Shown one piece after another: positions 28,401 through 36,449 of a stretch of 64,000 bases of DNA. The stretch is taken from assembly GCF_001905095.1 (NCBI RefSeq), contig NZ_LWLS01000058.1, forward strand, positions 62,001 through 126,000, given 5' to 3'. The notes beneath the pieces are model-generated. The model saw only the letters and a program-made list of their open reading frames with translations. It did not search any database and had not been told where the DNA came from. Source of the DNA: Micromonospora sp. CB01531. Its GTDB lineage: Bacteria > Actinomycetota > Actinomycetes > Mycobacteriales > Micromonosporaceae. Numbering within the stretch: the first letter of the stretch is position 1; each line of letters begins with the position of its first letter. Both the position numbers and the translations under genes were made by a program.

Positions 28401-28995
28401 GGTCGACTTCCGGGTCAAGGTGCGCGGGCACCGCATCGAGCTGGGCGAGATCGAGGCCAACGCCGAGGCCCACCCACTCGTCGGGCGGGCGGTGGCGCTG
28501 GTCGTCGGCCAGGCGCCGGCACAGCACATCGGCCTCGCCGTCGTACCCGCCACCGAAGGTACGGAGCCGGACCTGGCCGGCTGGCTGGCCGAGCGACTGC
28601 CCGCGTACATGGTGCCCGAATACGTCGTGACGCTGGAGCGGCTACCGCTGACCGCCAACGGCAAGGTCGACCGCCAGCGGCTCGCGACACTGCTGCGCGC
28701 CGACCCGCTCGACGACACGGCCGAGCCGCCCAAGGGGCCCACCGAGGAACTCCTCGCCGGACTCTGGTCGCAGCTGCTCGACCAGCCGGTCGTCGACCGC
28801 CGGCACAGCTTCTTCGCCCTGGGCGGAGACAGCCTGCTGGCCACCCGCCTGCTCGAGACGCTGCGCCAGCGGCTCGGCGTGGACATGACATTGCGACAAC
28901 TGTTCGCCGTACCCGCGCTCGCCCAGCTCGCGGCCGCCGTCGACGAGCAGCTCCGTGCGTCGGCCAACGACGACGTCGAGGAAGGTGTCATATGA
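22441..28995 (+). CDS. NRPS1: ArCP-Cy-A-PCP-Cy-A-PCP
   Basis: This 2184-residue synthetase starts at a TTG preceded by GAGGAG. Residues 10-85 form an aryl-carrier-like domain with LGLDSIAVMRL (Ser 44). Cy1 follows (about 100-530), with its DxxxxD motif reading EMLVAD (Glu 233 to Asp 238). A1 (about 555-1045) gives specificity residues D-L-F-Q-V-G-L-I-H-K, which I cannot match. PCP1 is near 1098. Cy2 (about 1150-1600) has an intact DYIVLD (1285-1290). A2 (about 1620-2090) gives D-L-Y-N-L-S-L-I-W-K, the cysteine code. PCP2 is near 2127. By pyochelin/yersiniabactin logic it would load an aryl acid, add residue X, then form a thiazoline from Cys. Its stop overlaps NRPS2 as ATGA. Confidence 0.93.
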   Translation: MDVAVDTDPTLTLDRMREDVAEALECPPSLVGDDDDLLVLGLDSIAVMRLASRWHSRGVPVTFSELVEWRTLAQWWHLVAKRHAEARPAQLPPVAVAESAPFGLATMQHAYWIGRADGQPLGGVGAHFYNEFDGAGVEPDRLDAAVRAVLHRHGMLRAEFHADGTQQIRPESPWPGLTVHDLRELSPRRCEEELARLRHRLSHRRLRVEEAETFDIQLSLLPGGATRVHVHVEMLVADAHSFRLILSDLAAFYRNPDRQVAPVGLSYPAYLATIAARPDEARDRAREYWRERLATLPGPPQLPTAVDPATVAGHRVVRRYHWLTPEQQAELGRRSAAAGVTLSMVFLTAFAEVLAAWSSSGRFVLNLPMYDRRPVHPEVGAVVGDFTNLILLEIDTTGPAGFVDLVRRHQDRLRSDAAHSAYSGVDVLRDLSRARTGQPVGAPVVFTSALNLGELFDADVRDCFGPPGWTMSQTPQVWLDYQITEREDGLYLNWDVVDELFPDGFVDDMFAAYLRIVDWLLDPATDWSRRAPITLPARTLAARAAANDTAGPTDDGPLHRGVFARAAREPDRPAVLHGPDRAGVLTYGELAGRAQALADELTARGLAPGDAVAVTLPKGPDQIVAVLGVLRAGGVYVPIGVDQPDARRELIRATAGVRLTVTTAGIAAGSSPVDSSTMLTVPAAGVPLRDDALAVDPEQDAYLLFTSGSTGVPKGVRVPHRAARNTLGDLVRRFAIGPDDRVLAVSALDFDLSVFDMFALLGAGGAVVTITEDSRRDPAAWLRLVHEHRVTVWQSVPAVLDLLLTQAETEASGAAGQSPLPLRLAVLGGDRVGLDLAGRLARLAPASRLYGLGGTTETAIHSTVQPAPADPPPHWRSVPYGVPLRNQLMRVVDEHGRDRPDWVPGELWIGGRSVAAGYAGDPQRTADRFVAHAGQRWYRTGDLARYWPDGTVDFLGRTDFQVKIRGHRIELGEIEAALERDPHVSRAVAQVVERDTLAAAVTVTRTGADPQSIRQRAAEQLPPYMVPAVVVVLDAFPLSANGKIDRARLPELLAARPAATGTAPRGGVETAVAALWSELLGVPEIRREDNFFALGGDSLVATRLLARLREAGIARAELHHLFHARDLAGFAARLRTDGTAGDAGTPTERRELTANPAHRHEPFPPTDVQRAYWLGRTDDFALGGVGSHWYWEFDGRDVDLDRLRQALDTLIARHEMLRAVFDDNGDQRILPEVPPFTITVHEGRKHLATLRERLSHRVPDPSRWPLIDIQAVRHPGGTRVAFSFDYIVLDALSIVIFFSELSTLYRDPSAELRPLGVSFRDYLLGAAPPPEAVDRAGAYWRGRLDDIAPAAALPLAVDPDTLVAPRFVRRERSLTPEQWAAITRRARDHRLTPAAVLATAYAEVLSAYSGQDELTLNLTMFQRHDVHPDIGAILGDFTSLVLVGYRGSAEEPWQETAHRFQQDLWAGLEHNDVSALWVLRELARRRNSGTVSMPIVFTSALGVAADLVNMRFPFGELTWGISQTPQVWLDNQVMERDGGLTFNWDSVDELFPDGLLDAMFDAYHRLLCWLAEGEWDRTLPDLLPPGQRAVRAAVNATDAPAPGHTLHEPFFAHAARDPDRLAVAYGETSISYGELAARALRIAGALLQAGVEPGDAVAVTLPRGPEQVAAVLGVLAAGASYVPVSVDQPAARRDRIYAKAQVTAVVGRPGAHHLPTVAPDVDGPPLRGPVTVAANALAYTIFTSGSTGEPKGVEITHRAAVNTVTDVNSRYGVGPEDRVLAVSALDFDLSVYDVFGLLAAGGALVVLAEEDRREARRWAWLAHRWGVTVWNSVPALLDMLLVAAGEHPPASLRLALVSGDWVGLDLPGRLARVAPHARFVALGGATEAAIWSNACEVAAVPEHWRSIPYGRPLRNQRYRVTDSRGRDCPDWVPGELRIGGAGVALGYRNAPELTARQFDVDDEGRRWYRTGDLGRYWPDGTLEFLGRVDFRVKVRGHRIELGEIEANAEAHPLVGRAVALVVGQAPAQHIGLAVVPATEGTEPDLAGWLAERLPAYMVPEYVVTLERLPLTANGKVDRQRLATLLRADPLDDTAEPPKGPTEELLAGLWSQLLDQPVVDRRHSFFALGGDSLLATRLLETLRQRLGVDMTLRQLFAVPALAQLAAAVDEQLRASANDDVEEGVI

Positions 28996-31900
28996 GCAAC
29001 GACCCCCGCATCCCCGTCGAGCGGCTGGTCACCGACCTCGAACGGGCCGGACTGCGGCTGTGGGCCGAGGACGGCACGCTGAAGTTCCGCGCGCCCGCCG
29101 GCTTCATGACCGACGAGCGGCGCGCGCAACTGCGGGCCCGCCGCGACGAGATTCTCGCCCACCTGGCCAACGGCCGGCTGCCGCGGGTCGTGCCGGATCC
29201 GGAGCACCGCCACGACCCGTTCCCGGTGACGGAGGTGCAGTCGGCGTACCTGCTGGGCCGCGGCTCCACCTTCGCCTACGGCGGCGTCGCCTGCCACGGC
29301 TACGGCGAGCTGCACTACCCGGACCTGGACCCGGAGCGGATGACCCGCGCCTGGCGGGCGCTCATCGCCCGGCACGACATGCTCCGAGCGGTGATCGACA
29401 TCGACGGTTCCCAGCGGGTGCTGCCGCACGTCGACGACTACCACGTCGCCGTACACGACCTGCGCGGGCGCGAACGCGACGAGTTCGACCGCCGGGTGGC
29501 CGAGGTGCGGGCCGAGATGGACCACCGGGTGTTCCGGCCCGACGCGTGGCCACTGTTCGAGGCACGCGTGACCCGCGGCGACGACGAGGCCGTGCTGCAC
29601 GTCTCGGTGGACTTCCTCATCGCCGACTTCGTCAGCATCCAGATCATCCTCGACGAGCTGCACCAGCTCTACCACGGCAACGAGCAGCTGCCCGCACTGG
29701 AGATCGGCTTCCGGGACTACCTGCAGGCCGAACGGAACTGGACGGCGAGCCACCGAGAAGCCGACCGCGACTACTGGCTGCACCGCGTGAACGACCTGCC
29801 GCCCGGCCCGGAGCTGCCGCTGACCAGCCGCGCCCGGCAGACCGACGGCCGGTTCCGCCGGCTGGCCGCCACCCTGGAACCCGAGCTGTGGGACGGGCTG
29901 CGCAAGCACGCCGGCCAGCACGACGTGAGCCCGTCCTGCGCGGTGCTCGCCGCGTACGCGCACGTCATCGCCGCGTGGAGCCGCCGCCCCACGTTCACCC
30001 TGAACGTCACGCTGCTCAACCGGCTACCCCTGCACCCCCAGGTGCCCGCCGTCGTCGGCGACTTCACCGGGGTGGAACTGCTCGCGGTCGGCCAGAGCGG
30101 GACGGAGACCTTCGACAGCTGGGCCCGGGCCGTACAGGCCCAGCTCTGGCAGGACATGGACCACCGGGCATTCTCCGGCATCGAGGTGATGCGCGAGATC
30201 ACCCGCCGACGCGGCGCCGACGCGGCGCTGTTCCCCGTCGTCTTCACCAGCGCGATCGGCCTGGGCGAAGCCGGCGCCCCAGCAGCGGCGTCGCACGGGC
30301 GGCTCGGCTACGGCATCAGCCAGACCCCGCAGGTCGTCATCGACTGCCAGAACTCCGAGCGCGACGGCGGACTGTCAACCAACTGGGACGTGCGCGATGG
30401 TGTGCTGCCCGACGGAGTCGCCGAGGACATGTTCGCCGCGTTCGAGCAGCTGCTGCGCCAGCTCGCCACCGACGACCAGGCGTGGCAGCGGGTTCCGTCG
30501 AGCCTGCTGCCGCAGCGGCAGCGGCGCCGCCGCGAGGAGGTCAACGCCACCGCCACCCCGCTGACCCGCGCCCGCCTACACGACGCGGTTTTCGCCCAGG
30601 CCCGACGGACCCCGGACGCCCCGGCGGTCATCCACGGCACGACCACGCTCAGCTACGCCGACCTGGCCGCCCGCGCCACCGGCGTCGCCGCCCGGCTCGT
30701 CGAGTCGGGCTGCGTACCCGGCGACCTCGTCGGGGTGACCCTGGAGCGCGGCCCGGGGCAGGTCGTGGCCGTCCTCGGCGCGCTGCTCGCCGGCGCGGTG
30801 TACGTGCCGGTGGACACCGTGCAACCCGCGGCCCGGCGCGAGACGATCCTCACCGGCGCGGGCGTGCGGTACGTGCTCACCTCCCGCGACCTGGCCGCCG
30901 GGCCCTGGCCGCCCGGGATTGTCGTCGTGGCGCTGGAAGAGGTGCCGCCGGCCGACCCGCCCCGCGAACCGGGCGGGGCGCGGCCCGACGACCTGGCGTA
31001 CGTCATCCACACCTCGGGCTCCACCGGGACGCCGAAGGGGGTCATGATCACCCACGAGGCGGCGCTGAACACCGTCCTCGACATCAACGCCCGGTTCGCC
31101 GTCGGCGAGCGGGACCGGGTGCTCGGCCTGTCCCAGCTCGGCTTCGACCTGTCGGTCTACGACATCTTCGGCCCGCTGTCCGTCGGCGGGGCCCTGGTCG
31201 TCCCCGACGCCGAGCGACGCGCGGACCCGTCGCACTGGGCCGACCTGGTGGCCACCCACAGGGTGACCGTGTGGAACTCCGTTCCCGCCCAGCTCCAGAT
31301 GCTCTCCGGCTATCTCGGCGTGGCCGGCACCGCGCTGCCCACCCTGCGGCTGGCGATGCTCTCCGGCGACTGGATCCCGGTCGCCCTACCCGACCAGATT
31401 CGCGCCCAGGTGCCCGGCCTCAGCGTGGTGAGCCTCGGCGGGGCGACCGAGGCGTCCATCTGGTCGATCCACTACCCCGTCGGGGCGGTCGGCGAGGACT
31501 GGGCCAGCATCCCGTACGGTCGGCCGCTGGCCAACCAGACCTTCCACGTCCTCGACCCGCTGCTGCGGCCCTGCCCCGACTGGGTGACCGGCGAGCTGTA
31601 CATCGGCGGCGTCGGCCTCGCGCGCGGCTACCTGCACGACCCCGAGCGCACGGCGGAGCGGTTCATCGTGCACCCCGTCACCGGCGAGCGCCTGTACCAC
31701 ACGGGCGACCTGGGCCGGTACCTGCCCGACGGCGACATCGAGTTCCTTGGCCGGGAGGACCAGCAGGTCAAGATCCGCGGCCACCGGATCGAACTGGCCG
31801 AGATCGAGACGGCCCTGCAGAGCCATCCGGACGTCGCCGCGGCGGCGGTGCTGGTCGCGGGCGACCAGCCGCTGGAGCGCACGCTCGTCGCCTTCGCGCA

Positions 31901-34115
31901 GCCCGCCGCCGCTACGCCGCCGGCCGGCGACGTAGCCGACCTGGCCGTAGTCGCGGCCCGGGCCGGCGACGCCGCGCTCGCCGGCGTCGACCCGGACCGC
32001 TACCTGGAGTACGCCCACCGGCTCGACCAGGTGGCCCTGCCCGCCATGCTGGACACCTTCCGCCGCGCAGGAATGTTCGCCTCGCCCGACGACCGCCACA
32101 CCGCCACCGAGATCGTGGCCGCCACGGACGCCGCGCCCCGGCACCACCGGCTGCTGCGTCGCTGGCTCGCCGCCCTGGTCGCCGAGGGACTGCTGGCCAT
32201 CGACGGCGACCGCTACCGGCTGGCCGGCGCCGTCAGACCCGACGCGCTCGACGCCGCGTGGGCCGCGGTCGAGGCGGCGGCGCTGCCGAGCGAGGAGCGC
32301 CTGCTGGACTACTTCCGGGCCAGCATCCGCCACCTGCCAGCCCTGCTGCGCGGCGACGAGGACCCGCTCCGGCTGCTCTTCCCCGAGGGCCGGCTGGACG
32401 TCTCCCAGCAACTCTACGAGGAGGCGGTGTTCAACCGCTGGGCCAACCAGGCCGCCGGTGCCGTCGTGGCGGACCTCGGCGCCCGCCGCCGGCACCCCGG
32501 CCCGCTGCGCGTGCTGGAGGTCGGCGCGGGTGGCGGCGGCACCACCGCCGCGGTGCTCGACGCGCTCGCCGGGCAGGACATCGACTACCTGTGCACCGAC
32601 CTGTCGCCCTACTTCGCGGGGCAGTCGCAGGCCCGCTTCACCGACGTGCCCGGCGTCCGGTTCGGCCTGTACGACCTGGACGCCGACCCCACCGAGCAGG
32701 GCCTCGCGCCCAACTCCTTCGACCTGGTCGTCGCCGGGGACGTGCTGCACGCCACCGCCGACGTCGACCGGGTCCTGGAACGGCTGCGCGGGCTGCTCGC
32801 CCCCGGCGGATGGCTGGTGGCCCTGGAGATGACCCGGGACCACTACCAGATCATGACGTCGCTGGAGCTGCTGGTCCGGCTCGACGACGCCACCGGAGAC
32901 TTCACCGACGACCGCGCCGGGACCGGGACGGTCTTCCTCGCCCGCGACCGGTGGCGGGACATCCTCGACCGGGCGGGCGCTGACACCAGCGTCTGCCTGC
33001 CGGCGGAAGGCACCTTCGTCGGGCGGATGGGCATGTGCGTGCTCGCCGCCCGGTTCAAGGCCGACCGCGCACCCGCGCACCCCCGGGCCCTCACCGATCA
33101 CCTGCGCGCTCGGCTGCCCGAGTACATGGTGCCCGGCACCGTGGAAATCCTCGACGAGCTACCGGTCACCGACAACGGCAAGATCGACCGACGGTCCCTC
33201 GCGGGACGGCTGGGCCGCCGGCACGGCGGTACCCGGGCCGGACTGCCCGGCGCGGCACCCGAGACCGAGCTCGAACGGAACCTCGTCGCGTTGTGGAGCG
33301 AGGCCCTGGGCACGCCCGTCGGGCGCGACGGCAACCTGTTCGAGCTGGGCGGGGACTCGCTGGTCGCCGCCCAGCTGGCCGGGCGCATCATCGAGGAACT
33401 GCCGTCGGCCCGCACGCTGTTCTTCGACGAGGTGCTGCGCAACCTGCTCGAACTGGCCACCGTCGCCCGGCTCGCGCAGTGGTTGACCACCGCCGCGGAG
33501 GCCGGGGAACAGCCGCACGAGACGGGCCAGGAGCGGCCGACCGAACTGCTCGTCGCCGTGCACGCCGAGGGCACCGGCGTACCCCGGATCTTCCTGCCCG
33601 ACGAGTCGGGGTCGCTCGACGGGGTCGCGCCGCTCGCCGCGGCGCTGCGCCCCGCCGCCCCCGCCTGGGCGTTCACCGGCGCGGGGCTGGAGCTGCTGCC
33701 CTCGGTGGACAACGCCGCCGCCGCGTACGCCCAGGCGGTCGTCGACGCCGACCTGGCCCAGGTGGAACTGCTCGCCCACGGACCGATGGCGGTCCTCGCC
33801 GTCGAGGTGGCACGCAACCTGACCGAACGCGGGGTGCTCGTCGAGGGGCTGCGCCTGGTCGCCGGCCACCGGCCCGGCCCGGGCACCGCGGACGACCCCG
33901 CCGCCCCGGTGCGCGCCGCCCTCGCGCGTCACGAGCCGTCCATCTACGCCGGGGACATCACCCTGGTGCAGCCGGCACGGGACGCGGAGATCGAGTTCTG
34001 GGAGGACCTGTGCCTCGGCAGCCTCGACGTGGTCGACACCGATCTGCCGGCGCAGCGGCTGCGCTGGTCGGCGGAGCCCGCCACGGTGGCCGCCGCGCTG
34101 GGCCCGGCGCGATGA
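28992..34115 (+). CDS. NRPS2: Cy-A(MT)-PCP-degenerate TE
   Basis: This 1707-residue synthetase is translationally coupled to NRPS1. Residues 1-60 form a short helical docking-like segment (VERLVTDLERAGLRLWAEDG). Cy3 (about 70-510) has an intact DFLIAD (207-212). A3 starts near 530; its residues D-L-Y-N-M-S-L-I-W-K indicate cysteine. A methyltransferase with VLEVGAGGGGTTAAVLDAL (near 1175) is inserted between the A8 and A10 motifs, as in PchF and HMWP2. PCP has LGGDSLVAAQL near 1454. The last 190 residues have a thioesterase-like outline but read LLAHGPMAVLAVEVARNL where GxSxG is expected, so the nucleophile is missing. The likely job is a second, methylated thiazoline-type ring, with transfer onward rather than release. 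Confidence 0.93.
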   Translation: MSNDPRIPVERLVTDLERAGLRLWAEDGTLKFRAPAGFMTDERRAQLRARRDEILAHLANGRLPRVVPDPEHRHDPFPVTEVQSAYLLGRGSTFAYGGVACHGYGELHYPDLDPERMTRAWRALIARHDMLRAVIDIDGSQRVLPHVDDYHVAVHDLRGRERDEFDRRVAEVRAEMDHRVFRPDAWPLFEARVTRGDDEAVLHVSVDFLIADFVSIQIILDELHQLYHGNEQLPALEIGFRDYLQAERNWTASHREADRDYWLHRVNDLPPGPELPLTSRARQTDGRFRRLAATLEPELWDGLRKHAGQHDVSPSCAVLAAYAHVIAAWSRRPTFTLNVTLLNRLPLHPQVPAVVGDFTGVELLAVGQSGTETFDSWARAVQAQLWQDMDHRAFSGIEVMREITRRRGADAALFPVVFTSAIGLGEAGAPAAASHGRLGYGISQTPQVVIDCQNSERDGGLSTNWDVRDGVLPDGVAEDMFAAFEQLLRQLATDDQAWQRVPSSLLPQRQRRRREEVNATATPLTRARLHDAVFAQARRTPDAPAVIHGTTTLSYADLAARATGVAARLVESGCVPGDLVGVTLERGPGQVVAVLGALLAGAVYVPVDTVQPAARRETILTGAGVRYVLTSRDLAAGPWPPGIVVVALEEVPPADPPREPGGARPDDLAYVIHTSGSTGTPKGVMITHEAALNTVLDINARFAVGERDRVLGLSQLGFDLSVYDIFGPLSVGGALVVPDAERRADPSHWADLVATHRVTVWNSVPAQLQMLSGYLGVAGTALPTLRLAMLSGDWIPVALPDQIRAQVPGLSVVSLGGATEASIWSIHYPVGAVGEDWASIPYGRPLANQTFHVLDPLLRPCPDWVTGELYIGGVGLARGYLHDPERTAERFIVHPVTGERLYHTGDLGRYLPDGDIEFLGREDQQVKIRGHRIELAEIETALQSHPDVAAAAVLVAGDQPLERTLVAFAQPAAATPPAGDVADLAVVAARAGDAALAGVDPDRYLEYAHRLDQVALPAMLDTFRRAGMFASPDDRHTATEIVAATDAAPRHHRLLRRWLAALVAEGLLAIDGDRYRLAGAVRPDALDAAWAAVEAAALPSEERLLDYFRASIRHLPALLRGDEDPLRLLFPEGRLDVSQQLYEEAVFNRWANQAAGAVVADLGARRRHPGPLRVLEVGAGGGGTTAAVLDALAGQDIDYLCTDLSPYFAGQSQARFTDVPGVRFGLYDLDADPTEQGLAPNSFDLVVAGDVLHATADVDRVLERLRGLLAPGGWLVALEMTRDHYQIMTSLELLVRLDDATGDFTDDRAGTGTVFLARDRWRDILDRAGADTSVCLPAEGTFVGRMGMCVLAARFKADRAPAHPRALTDHLRARLPEYMVPGTVEILDELPVTDNGKIDRRSLAGRLGRRHGGTRAGLPGAAPETELERNLVALWSEALGTPVGRDGNLFELGGDSLVAAQLAGRIIEELPSARTLFFDEVLRNLLELATVARLAQWLTTAAEAGEQPHETGQERPTELLVAVHAEGTGVPRIFLPDESGSLDGVAPLAAALRPAAPAWAFTGAGLELLPSVDNAAAAYAQAVVDADLAQVELLAHGPMAVLAVEVARNLTERGVLVEGLRLVAGHRPGPGTADDPAAPVRAALARHEPSIYAGDITLVQPARDAEIEFWEDLCLGSLDVVDTDLPAQRLRWSAEPATVAAALGPAR

Positions 34116-34204
34116 GCCGCCCGATGCCCCGCGGCCCCCAAGGGCCACCCCCGCGGCCCGGCGGTTACCCAACACCAGGCGCCGTCGGCGAGGGCTCCCG
34201 GTGA
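34112..34204 (+). CDS. 30-codon Pro/Gly-rich ORF coupled to both neighbours
   Basis: A short ORF (begins MSRPMPRGPQGPPPRPG) starts within the NRPS2 stop as ATGA and ends within the next gene's start as GTGA. It exactly bridges the 85-base gap. It has no recognisable domain. Either a real micropeptide or a translational relay that keeps ribosomes moving from NRPS2 to the reductase genes would explain the arrangement; chance cannot be excluded, as ATGA and GTGA overlaps are common. Confidence 0.45.
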   Translation: MSRPMPRGPQGPPPRPGGYPTPGAVGEGSR

Positions 34205-35319
34205 CCGGGCCGGCCCCCGTGGTGGGCATCGTCGGCGCGGCCGGCGCGGTCGGCGCCGCCGCCGTGGCCGAGCTGCACCGTCGGGGCCGGCACGCGCTGC
34301 GCCTCGCCGGCCGCCGCCGCGCCCCCCTCGACGCGCTGTGCCACGGGCTCACCGCCACCGACGGTTCCCCGCCCACCGCCGAGGTCCTCGACATCGCCGA
34401 CACCGACGCGCTGCACCGCTACTGCGCGGGCTGCGACGTCGTGCTCAACTGCGCCGGCCCGGCCTACCTCGTCGAGGACCGGGTGGCGCGGGCGGCGCTT
34501 GCCGCCGGCGCGGACTACGTCGACGCCGCCGGCGACGACGTTCTGTGGGAGCAGGCGAGGGCCCTGTCGGCGCGGGCGCCGGGGCGGACAGCCGTGATCT
34601 CCGCCGGCATGATGCCCGGCCTGAGCGCACTGCTACCCCGCTACCTCGCCGCCACCCTGCCGGACCCGCCGCGGGCGCTGCTCGGCTACCTCGGCGGTCG
34701 CGACCGGTTCACCGCCACCGCCGCGGCCGACTACCTGCGGGTGGGAGAGGGGTTCGGCCAGGCGGGGGCGGCGCTGACCGGCGGCGTGCGAGCGCGGCAC
34801 CCGCTGCCCACCCGCACCGACGCCGAGCTGCCGTTCTTCCCGGAGCCGGCCACGGCCGTGCCATATCTGAGCACCGAGCTGGAACGGGTGGCGCGGGCCC
34901 TGGGCGTCACCGACGCCACCTGGCACTCCGTCTTCGCCGGACCGCACGTCGCGCAGGTGCTGCGGCAGCCCCCAGCCGGCGGGAACGCCCCCGAGGCACT
35001 GCGCCGCGCCGCCGAGCTGGACGCCTTCGGGCGCGCAACCTACCAGCTGATCGTCGTGGAGCTGACCACCGTCGCCGGTGCCGCGCACACCCTCGTGCTG
35101 CGCGGCGACAGCGCCAGCTCGCTCACCGGCGCGTTCGCGGCCGTCGCCGTGGCGGCGCTCACCGAGGGGACCCTGGCCGCCGGCCTGCACCACGCGGGGG
35201 AGGCGCTCGACCCGCAGCTCGCGGTGGACCTGCTTGCCGACTCGGCCGCGGTGAGCGGCCTGACGGTGTTCGACGGCGAAGCCGCCCACGCCGGCGGCCA
35301 CGTGGAGGAGGCACTTTGA
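34201..35319 (+). CDS. Saccharopine-dehydrogenase-like NAD(P)-binding protein
   Basis: A 372-residue protein with an N-terminal Rossmann fold (VVGIVGAAGAVGAAAVAEL, residues 7-25) and the saccharopine dehydrogenase NADP-binding pattern DVVLNCAGPAYLVED, then GADYVDAAGDD and ISAGMMPGLSALLPRYL. It starts at a GTG overlapping the preceding short ORF and is followed at once by the thiazolinyl imide reductase. A similar gene neighbour is, from memory, present in the coelibactin cluster of Streptomyces coelicolor. A second reduction, such as of a thiazoline or imine, is the likely role. Confidence 0.75.
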   Translation: MTGPAPVVGIVGAAGAVGAAAVAELHRRGRHALRLAGRRRAPLDALCHGLTATDGSPPTAEVLDIADTDALHRYCAGCDVVLNCAGPAYLVEDRVARAALAAGADYVDAAGDDVLWEQARALSARAPGRTAVISAGMMPGLSALLPRYLAATLPDPPRALLGYLGGRDRFTATAAADYLRVGEGFGQAGAALTGGVRARHPLPTRTDAELPFFPEPATAVPYLSTELERVARALGVTDATWHSVFAGPHVAQVLRQPPAGGNAPEALRRAAELDAFGRATYQLIVVELTTVAGAAHTLVLRGDSASSLTGAFAAVAVAALTEGTLAAGLHHAGEALDPQLAVDLLADSAAVSGLTVFDGEAAHAGGHVEEAL

Positions 35320-36449
35320 CGCAGCGTCCCCGGGTCGTCGTCTGCGGCGCCCGATTCGGCCAGGTCTACCTGGAGGCGTTCCGCAACCCCGACCTGCCCT
35401 TCGAGTTGGCCGGAGTGCTCGGCGCCGGCAGCGAACGCTCCCGCGCCTGCGCCCGCCGCTACGACGCGCCGCTGTACACCGACCCGGAGCAGCTGCCCGA
35501 CGACATCGACATGGCGTGCGTGGTGATCCGGGGCGGCCTGCTCGGCGGCCGAGGTTCGGAACTGGCCCGCGCGCTCATGGCCCGCGGCATCCACGTGCTC
35601 CAGGAACACCCCCTGCACCACGACGAGCTGGCGGAGAACCTGCGCGCCGCCCGCCGGCACGGCGTCGTCTACCACCTGAACCCGTTCTATACCCACGTCG
35701 CCCCCGTACGCCGGTTCGTCGCCGCGGCGCAGGAACTGACGCGACGGCAGCGCCCGCTCCACGTCGACGCGGCGGCCGGGTTCCAGCTCGCCTACTCCCT
35801 GCTGGACATCCTCGGGCAGGCCCTCGGCGGGGTGCGGCCGTTCGCCTTCGGCGACCTGCCCGAGTCGGCCCCCCCGGTGCGCGCCGCGACCACCCTGGAC
35901 ATCCCGTTCCGCAGCCTCGACGGGGTGCTGGCCGGGGTACCCGCCACCCTGCGTATTCAGAACCAGATGGACCCCGCCGACCCGGACAACTACGCCCACC
36001 TGATGCACCGGATCAGCATCGGCACGGAGGCCGGCAACCTGACCCTGGTCAACACCCACGGGCCGGTCGTCTGGTCCGCCCGCCCCGACTTCCCCCGCGA
36101 GGTCGCCGACCCGAACGCCGACCCCCACTACGCCACCATGCCGGACGACGCGCAGGCACCCAGCGCCGTCGTGCTCGGACCGGACACCGTGCCCTCGTAC
36201 CGGCACATCTTCCGCAGCCTGTGGCCGGCCGGCATCGCGCACGCCCTCACCGAGCTGTACCAGGCCGTCCAGGAACGGCAGGACCCACTGCGCCGCGGCC
36301 AGTACCACCTGTCGCTGTGCAAGCTGTGGCAGGACCTGACGCTGCGGCTCGGACCCCCGGAGCTGCTGTCGTCCACCCCGCCACGGCCGCTGACCGACGA
36401 CGACCTCAAGGCCATCGCCGCCGCCGGTGACGAGGCGGCGCGGCCGTGA
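35316..36449 (+). CDS. Thiazolinyl imide reductase (Irp3/PchG-like)
   Basis: A 377-residue Gfo/Idh/MocA-type oxidoreductase. The N-terminus reads VVVCGARFGQVYLEAFRNPD, close to Irp3 and PchG, which reduce one thiazoline of the growing chain to thiazolidine using NADPH. Further family patterns are GIHVLQEHPLHHDEL and GVVYHLNPFYTHVAPVRRF. The TTG start at 35316 follows GGAGGAGG and overlaps the upstream stop. Its presence is the main evidence that the NRPS product contains a thiazoline ring reduced to thiazolidine. Confidence 0.88.
   Translation: MTQRPRVVVCGARFGQVYLEAFRNPDLPFELAGVLGAGSERSRACARRYDAPLYTDPEQLPDDIDMACVVIRGGLLGGRGSELARALMARGIHVLQEHPLHHDELAENLRAARRHGVVYHLNPFYTHVAPVRRFVAAAQELTRRQRPLHVDAAAGFQLAYSLLDILGQALGGVRPFAFGDLPESAPPVRAATTLDIPFRSLDGVLAGVPATLRIQNQMDPADPDNYAHLMHRISIGTEAGNLTLVNTHGPVVWSARPDFPREVADPNADPHYATMPDDAQAPSAVVLGPDTVPSYRHIFRSLWPAGIAHALTELYQAVQERQDPLRRGQYHLSLCKLWQDLTLRLGPPELLSSTPPRPLTDDDLKAIAAAGDEAARP

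Noticed and set aside
28955..32983. A long plus-strand frame inside NRPS2
   Set aside because: Out-of-frame shadow, Arg/Pro/Ala-rich and without motifs; the NRPS2 frame carries all domain signatures.
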